Positions 45,451 to 57,500 of a stretch of 57,500 nucleotides of DNA are shown one piece after another. This stretch comes from Neocallimastix lanati (nom. inval.) (taxonomy: Eukaryota; Neocallimastigomycota; Neocallimastigomycetes; Neocallimastigales; Neocallimastigaceae). Both the position numbers and the translations under genes were made by a program. Under the pieces are notes generated by a model that was not told where the DNA came from, made no database searches, and worked only from the letters and a program-made list of their open reading frames with translations. The stretch is taken from contig JACVTC010000035.1 of NCBI GenBank assembly GCA_016946835.1, positions 1,162,501 to 1,220,000 of the forward strand, written 5' to 3'. How positions within the stretch are numbered: position 1 is the stretch's first letter; every line of letters starts with the position of its first letter.

Positions 45451-45914
45451 TTATATAAATTTTATATATATATTTTTTATTTTTTATTAATCCTTTATAT
45501 TAAAAATTTTGGTATTAATCAGTCGATTTTCAATAATTTAAAATAAATACGATAATAAGAAATAAAATAATTATATATAAATTTAATTTTTATTTAATAG
45601 TTGATTCCTATATAAAAAAAATAATTACAATATTCTTGATATAATATTTCATTTTAAAGAAAATAATGATTAAATATTAATGGTTGAAAAGTAGCTTATT
45701 TATGTCCTTTCGTTTTATCAATGTGGGGCACTACTAAAAAAAAAAATTAGACATATTCATTACAATAAATAGGTTACACGAAAGATCGATCTATTTATAT
45801 TACCATTTCTAATAATTCTATATCATGTATATATATATTATTTAAAAAAAATTATTATAAAAATATTTTAAAAATTGAAATAAAAAAAAAATACATATTA
45901 AATAAAAGTAAATG

Positions 45915-45964
<50 letters not shown>

Positions 45965-46050
45965 ACCTTAATATTACGATTAATCTAAATATATATTAAT
46001 TTTTTTTTATAAAAAAAAAACAAAAAACAAAAAAAAAAAAATTAAAAACG

Positions 46051-46081
<31 letters not shown>

Positions 46082-46598
46082 AAAAAAACTTAAATAAAAT
46101 AAAATAAAAATAGTGATAACTTCTTTATTTGGAAATGAAGTAAGGAAGGAAGTGAAGTATTTAGAAAGAATTGATTAAAAAATTTATATAAACAAAAATA
46201 TATATATATATTTATGTTACAAACGGTGGTGGTGAACTTTTTTTTTCATTATTCCTTTTGGTTATTTAAAAAATAAATAAATGATTGAATAATAAAGTTT
46301 AAATAATTGAATAAATAATAAATAATTGAATAATAAATAATAAATAATAATATGTAATATTAAATCAATATTTATTATATATATAAAACTCCTTTTAGAG
46401 AAAAAATAATTGAATAATAAATAATGGAGTAAATAAAAAAAAAAACAATAGAGTTTTTTTAATTAATTAAATATTCAATAATGTTTATGTAATAATATCA
46501 AATGTAAATAGAATAATATATAAAAATTTATAATATATATATATATTAATTCCAAATTCAATAAAAATATAATATAAATATATACGTTAATCAACTTT

Positions 46599-46652
<54 letters not shown>

Positions 46653-46740
46653 CTATTATTATTAAATTAGCATGTATAATAAAATATTTATAATAAAAAT
46701 TAAAATTATAAAAACTTTAATAATTTATTCTTTTTATATA
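44816..46740. other. Spacer with very long poly(A) tracts and a 149-bp duplication
   Basis: A runs of about 57 (44980-45037), 45 (45306-45350), 28 (45426-45450), 48 (45914-45961) and 46 (46606-46650). A direct repeat spans 45057-45200 and 45206-45300 (TAAGATTATTTAATATTAAA and following), and a shorter unit with ATATATATTTTTTGGAAATA recurs at 45283 and 45399. No gene. Confidence 0.6.
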
Positions 46741-46744
46741 TATA

Positions 46745-46970
46745 TAGCGGCAATTATTGCGAACTTTAAATTTTATTTATTTATTCATTTATTAATTACA
46801 TGAATATTTTTAATTTTAATCCCCTAAGGAGCGTACCACTAGAAATGGTGTCTATGAGGGGGTATTACTATCCGTACTTTCCTTAATACAGGGAATGATA
46901 GTTCATATAGGATATTAATATTAATGATTGATCTGTAGAAGTATGGATTTTTGATTTACCGATTTCATTT

Positions 46971-47003
<33 letters not shown>

Positions 47004-47010
47004 TCTGTTT
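46745..47010 (-). mobile_element. Short element sharing the LINE 3' tail (SINE candidate)
   Basis: On the minus strand this ends AAAGTTCGCAATAATTGCCG followed by CTATAT. The last 75 or so bases match the LINE tail at 35168-35240. The body (46820-46960) is different and richer in GC. It contains an inverted repeat, with CCCCT (46823) pairing AGGGG (46857) around an ACCA..TGGT hairpin. No ORF. It could be a SINE using its partner LINE tail, or another LINE subfamily's 3' UTR. Confidence 0.4.
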
Positions 47011-47518
47011 TAATCAAAGTTGTTTTTTTTTTTTAGTTTTTTTTCATGAAGGATTTTGGAACTATTTAGTTTTTTTCTTTACCAACTTTTTTATTTCTTT
47101 TATCTTCTGTTTATTATTTTTTATGTATTTCTATATATATATATATATACTTTTATATTTAATATTTTTATATACAATTTATTCGTTTTTTTTTATACCT
47201 TTTATATATATTTAGTGTCTTGTCTGAGCCAGGTAAGTATAACTTTTTTTTCTCTTTTTTGTTCTATTTCTCTCTGTTCCTTTATCCTTCATTTTCATTT
47301 TTTTATTTATTCTTTTACTTTTTTCTTCTCCTCATGAATGAACCTAGTACTTATTTTTCTGTACTTCTACTTTACTGATTATTATAGTAATATTTTATTA
47401 TCTTTATTCTTTTACTTTATATGAATTCTTACTTTAAAATATTTCCAGTTTTATACATTAATCCTACCATAAAATTTGATATATTATTCTCAACAATAGT
47501 CAAACTTCAATGTTATAC

Positions 47519-47552
<34 letters not shown>

Positions 47553-47809
47553 AGTATATACTTACCTATAATTATTTAATCACTCATCTTATTTTTAAGT
47601 TATAATTATCTCAAATTTAAACTTTAAATTTTACAGTATTATTATTTTGAATATCTTACAAATATTGTATACTATGAACTCAACTCTATATTATTCAAAC
47701 TTTCACTGTGGCATCCACCATTACGGATGTGTATTCAACAAATTTTATATGATACTCATTCATAAACAAAAAATTGGTCAGTAAAAAATTTTACAATTAT
47801 TTCAGTAAT
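47011..47809. other. Spacer, T-rich then A-run
   Basis: The T-rich block 47011-47340 gives a Phe/Tyr-rich frame of no significance. It includes a consensus 5' splice site, CCAGGTAAGTATAA, near 47229. There is an A29 run at 47519-47547. No gene. Confidence 0.45.
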
Positions 47810-48000
47810 TGTTAGAATATGTGAAATGTATGAAAAATAAACTTCAAATGTATTGAAACATATTGTAATATAAATAATGTATAAGCCACAATGTATTAAT
47901 ATAAAAGCATTTAATAATTAAGTACTAGTAACTCTTTATCATAAAAAATATTAATAAAGTTGACATAATTATAAATCATAAATTCATAACTCTTAACAGT
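47810..48000 (+). mobile_element. Copia LTR fragment
   Basis: Begins TGTTAGAATATGTGAAATG and follows the reverse complement of 264-75 closely to CATAACTCTTAACAG, where homology ends. No copia coding sequence adjoins, so it is a solo or truncated LTR. It helps define the LTR at the window start. Confidence 0.8.
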
Positions 48001-48029
48001 AATTTATCTAGTTCTTTTTTTTAATATTA

Positions 48030-48228
48030 TCGTTTCAATAGTTAGAAAATTTTCACCAATATATGGTTCTTATTTTATTATTAAAATAAATGCTCTCAAT
48101 AGTAATACCTTTAAACAATTCTATGATTTGTTAAATGATGGTCTTCATTCCTTTGTTAAAATTAACTATAAAGAATGTAAGGGTTATTCTAATTCTAATG
48201 GCCACAAATCCAACTATAATAAAATTTA
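48030..48228 (+). pseudogene. Unassigned coding remnant
   Basis: The plus strand reads SIVRKFSPIYGSYFIIKINA, then NTFKQFYDLLNDGLHSFVKI and ECKGYSNSNGHKSNYNK before a TAA. The composition is more protein-like than the surroundings. It may be part of a retroelement ORF1 or host gene. No family recognised. Confidence 0.35.
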
Positions 48229-48501
48229 AAAAAAATTAAAAAAATTCAAAAGAAAAATTAAATCCTTTTTTGGTACACCCAGAGAATTTTCTTTGATTAA
48301 TTAAAATTTGTTTATGTTTAATTTTATTTTTTTTTTTTTTTTTTTTTTTTTTGTTTTGTTTTGTTTTACTTAATCTTTTACTTATATTTTATTTTTTTTT
48401 ATCCTTTAATTATATAATTAATTATTTTTTTCTATTAAATGTAATACATAAAAATATTTTAATCTATTTAATAAAGCACAGGAAGTGTATTCTCTTCCTA
48501 G

Positions 48502-48539
<38 letters not shown>

Positions 48540-50640
48540 TTTAATAAAAAAATAAAAAAAAACACAGAATTAATAAAATAAATAAATATTATTTATTCAA
48601 TTAGAATATAATAATAATTAAGATAGTAACTTAAAATAAAAAGTAATATTCAAAAATAAAGTATATAGATAAATTCAGAAAAAAGTTCATATGCAATGAA
48701 CCTCACCTCCATATTCCTTATTCAGGATTAGAGTTTTAATTGACAATCTGAAAGAAATTATAGTCTTCTCCTGGAAGAGGCATTGGCCATGCTGGCCCAT
48801 CTTACTGCATTTTCGGAATTGATGCTCCTGGTTAGTTTCGGAATAGTAACCCTTGTCGAGTACTAGCCCTAGGAATAATTTCTGTAAAGAGAGCCTCAGA
48901 TCGCACCAAGAATGGCGTTTTTGAATAATCACCAGAAATGATTCGGTTCTTAAACAAAACATCCTATTCCTTTTTATAATTTAAATCAATAATGTCTGCA
49001 TCTCTTCCACCAATAAGGAAGTTATATAATATGTACCACATCACATATATATTTACACTCTCATTATTCAGAAAATTACTTAGATTAACACGATTTTCAC
49101 CAATTGAACTATTCATTACATTAGAAATAACAATACTATTATTTTCACTATCACTAATTCTACTATTATTAACAATATTATTTCTATTGTTATTATCATT
49201 AATATTATAAACACCGTTACTATTATCAGATTCAGAACTTGATTCAATATTATTCATATCTGTGATAACAGTGTTTACATTACTATTTGATATTGGACAA
49301 TATTTAGAATAAATATAAAATTTTTCATAAAGAATTTCAATATCCATAAAATATTTCATTCGAAATTTGTGGAATAGATAGCATTTGGAAAATCAATGTT
49401 CCAATCGAAGATTACTATTTTTTTCTATAACAAAAAGGACACCTTTCTGGACAGTCGTCTTCAATCATTTTGGCAGCTTTGGTAACACAAGCATCGAATT
49501 TATATATACATCTGGCACGAAGTATCCATCGATAGTCAATACTAAATTCAGAATACTTGAAGTTGAGCTTAAGGTAGTCTCTAGTTTCTTGAATTTATTT
49601 TTCTTATAAGCCTTTGCCCTTGTTTGGTTTTCCTGCTATATTTCTATCTCAGTAAAAGTTTCCAATTGCTTTTTTTTTTATGGAAATTTATATAATTTGT
49701 CTGTTAAAATTTTCCTTTCTTTATCCCATGCATAATGTCTACAACGAGATATATCACTAAGTAAATCAGAGATAATACAATTCGAGTTTTTCCATTTTTT
49801 AAAATACCTTATCTGAGCAATCCATAGACTATATGTTGTTAAAGAAACAAGATGAGTATAGGAATTATCTTCAAGTACTGCTTGACATGAGACATGATAC
49901 CCAAGATATAAACCTCTGCAACCTGGCGTATTTGGATTCCATTCCTTTCTGGAAAATATTTAGAGTTGGGAAATGTTACTTTACATGGATTTCTAGCATC
50001 ATTGGTACCATTACCTGTTTCCTGAAAACATAGGAATAATGGTTTAAATATTGTGTTGAAGGACTCAATACTATCTCTTTTTACAAAATTCCATCCATTG
50101 GTATTCTAAGACAAAAAGAAAACTTTATTGTATTAGAATATGAAATTGGATTTTGAGAATTAAGATTAGGAATATTGAGAGTATTGAGTACATGATTGCC
50201 ATTTAAAACATTTACTAAATTAGTTGAACTGAGATTTACTGAGTTTGTATTATTGGATGTGTTATTTGTTATTAGATTTTGTTTTATATAAGATTAGGAA
50301 TATTGAGAGTATTGAGTACATGATTGCCATTTAAAACATTTACTAAATTAGTTGAACTGAGATTTACTGAGTTTGTATTATTGGATGTGTTATTTGTTAT
50401 TAGATTTTGTTTTATATGCCGAAAAAAAAACCTTATGATTCCATTTGGAACATCTACGATATGAAATTTTAACTCCTGATATTTCTTTTTCAAATACTTC
50501 TTCAAATTTTTCTTTGTAAAAATTTGGAGTGTGTACTTTTATCCTGAAGAAACTATCATTAAATTTAGTATTTCTTTTAACCGACAAAATATTATCCTTG
50601 AATTATTTAAATCTAGAATGAATAAATTCCTTCATTTTAG
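48540..50640 (-). mobile_element. LINE remnant (copy 3) with 3' UTR
   Basis: Minus strand, many frame breaks. From 5' to 3': 50587-50390 (MSVKRNTKFNDSFF and a basic stretch with YRRCSKWNHK); about 49790-49680 (NSNCIISDLLSDISRCRHYA); about 49540-49420 (WILRARCIYKFDACVTKAAK and the finger CPERCPFCYRKK); an Asn/Ser-rich insert (49359-48964); and a C-terminal end at 48962-48687 whose DNA matches the end of LINE copy 2. The 3' UTR (48540-48680) shares ACACAGAATTAATAAAATAA with 35258-35290. The RT domain is gone and stops abound, so this copy is dead but is the longest of the LINE copies here. Confidence 0.7.
50162..50416 (+). repeat. 128-bp perfect tandem duplication
   Basis: 50162-50289 is repeated without visible change at 50290-50416, from AAGATTAGGAATATTGAGAG to GATTTTGTTTTATAT. 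It lies inside the Asn/Thr/Ser-rich part of the LINE remnant. Exact identity suggests a very recent event or an assembly artefact. Confidence 0.9.
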
Positions 50641-51063
50641 TATTGGTCCATGAGTGTATACCACGGATAAAAATCAACCTTGCGTTGTCGAATATGTTCC
50701 ATTATTGCTAAAGTTTAAATAATACTTTAGAAAAATGCATATACAAAATAATGCTGAAATAAAAAATACAATAGATTCATTACAATGATAATATGTAGAA
50801 ACTACATGACATTATTAATTAAAACAATTCCATTGTTATTATTACATATCCAGTTTAAAACAATATAAAGCATCATGTATACTTTCAACAGTCTTCCAGT
50901 ATTCCAATTTTCACTCTTTGTATTAGAAGCCACATTAAAAAGGATAACTATCAATTATCACCAGAATTACAAAAAACTGTAATTAGTACACCTAATATAG
51001 GCTATTCCTTTTCCATCAACCCTCCATGGACCTGGAAAAGTGAAAATTAGTCCATATCTTTTG

Positions 51064-51111
<48 letters not shown>

Positions 51112-52033
51112 TTTAAAAAATTCATCTATGAATTTTTTAAAAATTTTTATTAATAGTCTTTTTTTTTTTGGACCTAAACATAACTTTATACTTATTTATA
51201 TTTAATGAAAAAATTATATTTACAAAAAAAAAAAAAAAAAAAAAACTATGATATTAAGATTATATTTATTTTAAAATAAATAATAATAATAATAATAATA
51301 TTTGATTTAATGACAAATGGCCTATTTCACGTTGATTAAGATTATCACAAACTCTATATAGTAAATGAAAAGCAAATAAATATTCTTTTCTTATCATTTC
51401 AACAATTTTGATAATAATAAATTCCATGATAAATAAATTGATTATAATGAAAAATATATTTTATTTATGAAATTTCAAAATATTTAAAAACTTCATATAA
51501 ATAGTTTAGGTTAAATAAAAAGATTAAAATTTTTAATGAATTTTGAATTCCCAAAATTTTTATTTTATTTATTTTTTTTTTTTTTTTTTTTTTAATAAAA
51601 AAAATTTTAATAAATTCTATATAATTAAAAATTTTATTCTTTTTGTATTGATTAAAATAAATATTATTTTTAATTGATTTTATATATTATTTGTAATATA
51701 TCATTTATATTCTATCAACCCTCTAATATTATAATTAATTATTCGTTAAATTATCCAAAAAAATTTATAATGTATTAATGTATGATTATATTATATTTTA
51801 TAATAATAAAAAGAAATTAATTTAAATTATTGTAATTTTTTTTTTCTTTTTTGTGCATTTATGTGCTTATTGTATTTTAATCTCTAAAATTTATGCATGT
51901 TTGTTTATATTATAAATATTTATGTTTTTTTTTTTTTTGTTTTTTTTTTTTTGTTTTTTTTGTTTTTTTTGTTTTTTTCTCATCAAATTAATAAATATAT
52001 ATATATATATATACATTTAATATTCTAATTAAT
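50641..52033. other. Spacer with retroelement crumbs and A/T runs
   Basis: 50641-51060 has modest complexity (for example CCATCAACCCTCCATGGACC near 51013) and may hold unrecognisable LINE remnants. An A47 run lies at 51063-51109. T-rich runs, TTTTTTGTTTTTT repeats and a (TA)n tract follow to 52014. No gene. Confidence 0.5.
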
Positions 52034-53772
<1,739 letters not shown>

Positions 53773-54107
53773 TTTATTTATTTTAATTTAAATATAAACT
53801 GATTATTAAATTAATATATATATATATATATATATAAGTTTTTAAAGTTTTATAAAAAAAAAAATTATTCAAAATAAATTTCTAAATAATGATTAATGAT
53901 TAAACGGGAAATTTATTAAATTTCTCTTATTATAACCAAAAATTATTGAATATTATTAATTATAATTTAAATATTATTAATTATTTTATTTTATTTTGTT
54001 CCATCTGTACTTTATATTAAATTTTCAAATTAAATATAAATTAATTAAAAAAAGTATTTATATATATTATTTGAGATTAAGTAATAATAATTGATATTAT
54101 TTTTATC

Positions 54108-54141
<34 letters not shown>

Positions 54142-54331
54142 AAAGTGAATTATTCATTACTTTTAATAATTAAAGATATTATTTATGTTTTGAGCATATG
54201 ACCTGTCAACATCTGATAATATTTCATAGAGCAAGACTATGAATAAAAAATAAAAAATATTAAAATAATTGTATAAAAAAAAAAAATTTAAGAAATATTT
54301 ATTTATTTATTTATTTATTATTTATTTATTT

Positions 54332-54363
<32 letters not shown>

Positions 54364-55193
54364 TTATGATTATTAATTATTTATTTTATTCATTTATTTT
54401 TTTTTTAATATACATTTTTTATGTAATATGTCATAACGAAAAAAATTGGAGAAAAGGAACTTTTAAAATACAACTATCCCCTTTAATTAGTCTATTCTAT
54501 ATCACTGATTTCAATATGTAAGCTATTTTCATTATTATATTCTGGTTTACCTACTTCAGTTAAATAAATAAATAAAATAAAATAAAAAAACATCTTTTAA
54601 TCTATATTAAATATTATTATTATTACATAATATTTAATTAGATATATATTATTAAAATATTATATTACAATAAATATATAATATATATTATTTTTTTTTA
54701 TTCATTAAATTTTTATAATATTTTAATAATATTTTTATAATTTAAAGTTTATTTATTAATATAATAATAAGATTGAAATTATTTAAACAATTAATTCATT
54801 CATTCATTAACTCATTCAATTTTTATTTATTTTTATATTAATAAAGTTTATAAAATTTTTAAAATTTTACTATATCAAAAGAACAATATTAATTTTTAAT
54901 ATTTTTTTTTTTTGGAAATTCAAAAATTATTGGTGTTTTTAATCAACTTTTTAATACAAATAAAAATAATAAAATATAGAATAATTAAATAAGAAACAAT
55001 AAAATTAAAATTTAATGAGTAATAATAAAAAAAAAAATGTAATTATATTTTTATTAAAAATAAAATATTATTAATAAAAATGTTAATTAATAATTATTTA
55101 AATTTTTATTAATATAATGCTTTTAATATTTATTTAAAATTTATCTTTTCAAAAGAAAAAAAAAGATAAAAATAAATTTATAAATTATAATAA
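53773..55193. other. Divergent intergenic region
   Basis: Lies between the oppositely oriented DAHP synthase and chagasin genes, so both promoters are probably here; no element stands out. It has an A30 run (54110-54139), (TTTA)n (54298-54364) and a (TA)n tract at 53813-53835. On the minus strand about 54560-54505 reads YLTEVGKPEYNNENSLHIEI and then a stop, and 54240-54185 reads FIVLLYEILSDVDRSYAQ, possible crumbs of a lost gene. Confidence 0.5.
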
Positions 55194-57500
55194 ATGAAGT
55201 TGCTGGCAATTTTAGTATTTATTAATTTTATATTATTACAACTCATAGGATTAGTGGTAATTGAATAATTAAAATTTAATATTATATGACAATTCAATAA
55301 AAAAATTATTACTTATTTAATAAAAATAATGAAAAAAAATATATATATTTAAATAAAATAAAAATATTTTTGAATTTACTTTAAATTCATGGAAAATAGA
55401 TAGGAAAACCCACAAAAGAAACACCAATTGAGTATAATGTTTCCTTTGGTTATAATGGTGGAGAAAAAGAATTATTAGTTAAAACTAATTCAATTGTTAA
55501 AATTGAAATTGAAACTAATAATCCCATTGGTTGTTCTTGGTCTTTTGTTAATGAAGCTGAAATTAAAAGTTCTGAATGCATTGAATTCCAAGATGATTCT
55601 TATAAAAATTCTTGTACTGATCCACAAATGAACGGTTGTGATGGCCTTCGTACTCTTTCATTCTATGTTCGAGATGCCTCTAAACCGTTACCTTACTTAA
55701 ATTTAGTATGCAAAAGACCCCAGGAAGAAGAAAACTTTGGTGAAATTATGGTTACCTTATATTCAGATGAACAAATTGAAAATCCTTTTTCAAATGTAAT
55801 TACTGCTCTCTTTAGTGATGAAGGCGGAGAAAAAGAAATATTTGTTAACACTAATTCTTACGTTGAACTTTATTTACCAAGTAATCCATCTACTGGATAT
55901 TCATGGATATTGATAAACGAAGATAAATTTAAAACGTCAGAAACTGTTACTTTCATTCGTACGGAATACGAAAGTTCATGTTCCGAATTAGTAGACGGTT
56001 GTGGTGGTGTTGATAAATACATATTTCTTGTTAAAGATGCCTATGGAGAACTACCAAAAATTAAGTTCGTTTACAAAAGGGCATGGGAAAATAAAATTTT
56101 TGCTGAAGCTCTTGTTACCTTAAAACCAATTATATATCCAGACCAACCCACGAGATTAGAATTTCCTATTTCTTTTGATATAAATGGTGGAAAAAAAGTA
56201 TTATTAGTTCAACGGAATTCCATAGTTCGTGTTAATTTGGAGAGTAATCCTTCTACTGGCTACTCATGGATGTTGGTGAATGAAGACGAAATCAAAAATT
56301 CTGAAGTTTTGGAATATCAAGATTCATCCTTTAAAAGTAATTGTGGACCAGAAGTGGATGGTTGTGGCGGTATTGAAACTGTTTCATTCCTTGTTAAATA
56401 CACCAACAAGGAACTTCCACGTATACATTTAGTCTACAAAAGACCATGGGAAAAAGAAAATTATGTATCTGAAGTGGTAGTTATTTTACAATCCAATGAA
56501 AATATTCCAAACCCCATAGTAAAACAAAAAGAATTCATTGCTTCCTTTGATTATAATGGTGGAGAAAAAGAGTTAATCGTTGAAACAGGTGCCAAAGTTA
56601 AAATTGAATTGAAAAGTAATCCAACTACTGGTTATTCATGGACTTTGGTGAATGTAGATGAAATTAATAATTCGGAAGTATTAGAATACCAAGATTCTGT
56701 CTATGAAGATCAATGTAAACCAAACTTGATGGGTTGTGGAGGTACTGAATCTTTCTATTTCTTAGTAAAGGATGCCACAAAAGAATTACCACATATCAAT
56801 TTAGTATATAAAAGGTCATGGGAAAAGGAAAGTTACGGTGAGGTAATTGTCACTTTAAGGTCAGATGAATCGCTTCCTTTCCAAAAGAAAATATTCTCAG
56901 CTTCCTTTGGTATTGAAGGTGGGGAAAAAGAACTACTCGTTGAATATGATTCAATAGTAAAAATCGATGTATTATCTAATCCATCTACCGGATATACATG
57001 GATTTTAGAGAATGAACCAGAATTCAAGCATTTTGAAGGTATGGAATATCAAGATTCATCCTTTAATAGTAGCTGCAAACCAGGATTGGATGGTTGTGGT
57101 GGTACTCAATCTTTTTCTTTCTATATTGGAAGTCCTATAGATGAGCTACCAAAAATTAACTTGGTATATAAAAGACCATGGGAAGAAGAAGTCTATAGTA
57201 AAGTTATTGTAACATTGAAACACGTTAAAGAACCCTCCTCAACAAAACTCATTGAAGAATCAACCGAACTAACTGAAGAGCCAACAACATTAGAATTAAC
57301 TGAAGAACCAACTTCTACATCAAAACAAACTGAAAAGCCAACTGTTACATCAAACCAAACTGAAGTGTTATCGACTACCTATCCTTTTGGTAGTGAAAAT
57401 GGTGAATCAACTCCAGAACCAACTCCTGAACCAACTTCTGAACCAACTTCTGAACCAACTTCTGAACCAACTGAAAATAAGGAATTCACTTTATCCTTTG
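55194..57500 (+). CDS. Secreted multi-domain chagasin (I42) cysteine-protease inhibitor, 3' end outside window
   Basis: Exon 1 (55194-55256) encodes a signal peptide, MKLLAILVFINFILLQLIGL. An intron (55257 GTAATT to 55399 TAG, phase 0) follows, and exon 2 is open from 55400 to the window end. It encodes five chagasin domains of about 120 residues. Chagasins block papain-family (C1) proteases with three loops, NP-T-T-G-Y, GxGG and RPW. Domains 2-5 have NPSTGY or NPTTGY (near 55883, 56243, 56618, 56973), GCGG in all four, and KRAW, KRPW, KRSW, KRPW. Domain 1 is degenerate (NPIGCSW, GCDGL, KRPQ) and may not inhibit. Each domain carries two Cys flanking the GCGG loop, a likely disulfide. After domain 5 a Glu/Pro/Thr/Ser linker with EPTS repeats (about 57235-57475) leads into EFTLSF, which looks like the start of a sixth domain. 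Target proteases are unknown: host, microbial or the fungus's own. Confidence 0.9.

Noticed and set aside
47056-47337. 93-codon Phe/Tyr-rich frame
   Set aside because: T-rich spacer translation. Looks membrane-like only because TTT codes for Phe.
48992-50033. Plus-strand frames at 48992, 49385 and 49833
   Set aside because: The minus strand carries recognisable LINE motifs there, so these are antisense shadows.

Overview
The window looks like nuclear DNA of an anaerobic gut fungus (Neocallimastigomycota, the Neocallimastix/Piromyces/Anaeromyces/Pecoramyces group). Evidence: extremely AT-rich spacers full of long A, T and AAT runs; Asn-rich protein tracts; short GT..AG introns; and a secreted enzyme carrying two Cys-rich fungal dockerin (CBM10-type) modules, the hallmark of fungal cellulosomes in this phylum. 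The species cannot be named from the sequence.

Layout. 1-2.2 kb: decayed Ty1/copia element (minus strand) with LTR sequence. 2.2-10.2 kb: a young Ty3/gypsy retrotransposon with near-identical LTRs, a purine-rich tract, a split gag and an intact pol reached through a textbook -1 frameshift signal. 10.2-13.1 kb: gag-like remnant and a subtilisin-like protease pseudogene. 13.7-14.3 kb: poly(A)-tailed, TSD-flanked retroinsertion of an unassigned structured RNA. 14.3-21.4 kb: gene-poor DNA with tandem duplications, microsatellites and a 51-bp minisatellite. 21.5-25.0 kb: dockerin-bearing secreted protein whose catalytic part looks bacterial (polysaccharide-lyase-like). 26.6-27.5 kb: LURP-one-related (LOR) protein. 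28.6-33.1 kb: copia gag remnant and remnants of two tandem leucine-rich-repeat (LRR) surface-protein genes. 33.3-35.6 kb: nested LINE fragments. 36.0-37.4 kb: GH13 alpha-amylase. 39.3-44.8 kb: second subtilase pseudogene, a decayed DUF4419 copy, an ankyrin-repeat remnant, and a better preserved DUF4419 gene with two homopolymer frameshifts. 46.7-50.6 kb: LINE-tail element, copia LTR and a LINE remnant. 52.0-53.8 kb: four-exon DAHP synthase (shikimate pathway). 55.2 kb to the window end: secreted protein with at least five tandem chagasin (I42) protease-inhibitor domains, running off the end.

The clearly intact host genes are the dockerin enzyme, the LOR protein, the amylase, DAHP synthase and the chagasin protein. 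They are separated by retroelement debris. Three relate to life in the rumen: plant-polymer breakdown (dockerin enzyme, amylase) and probable defence against cysteine proteases (chagasins). No operon-like organisation is expected or seen. No tRNA, rRNA or CRISPR array was recognised. Sequence comparisons were made by eye; family names rest on recognised motifs, not on database searches.
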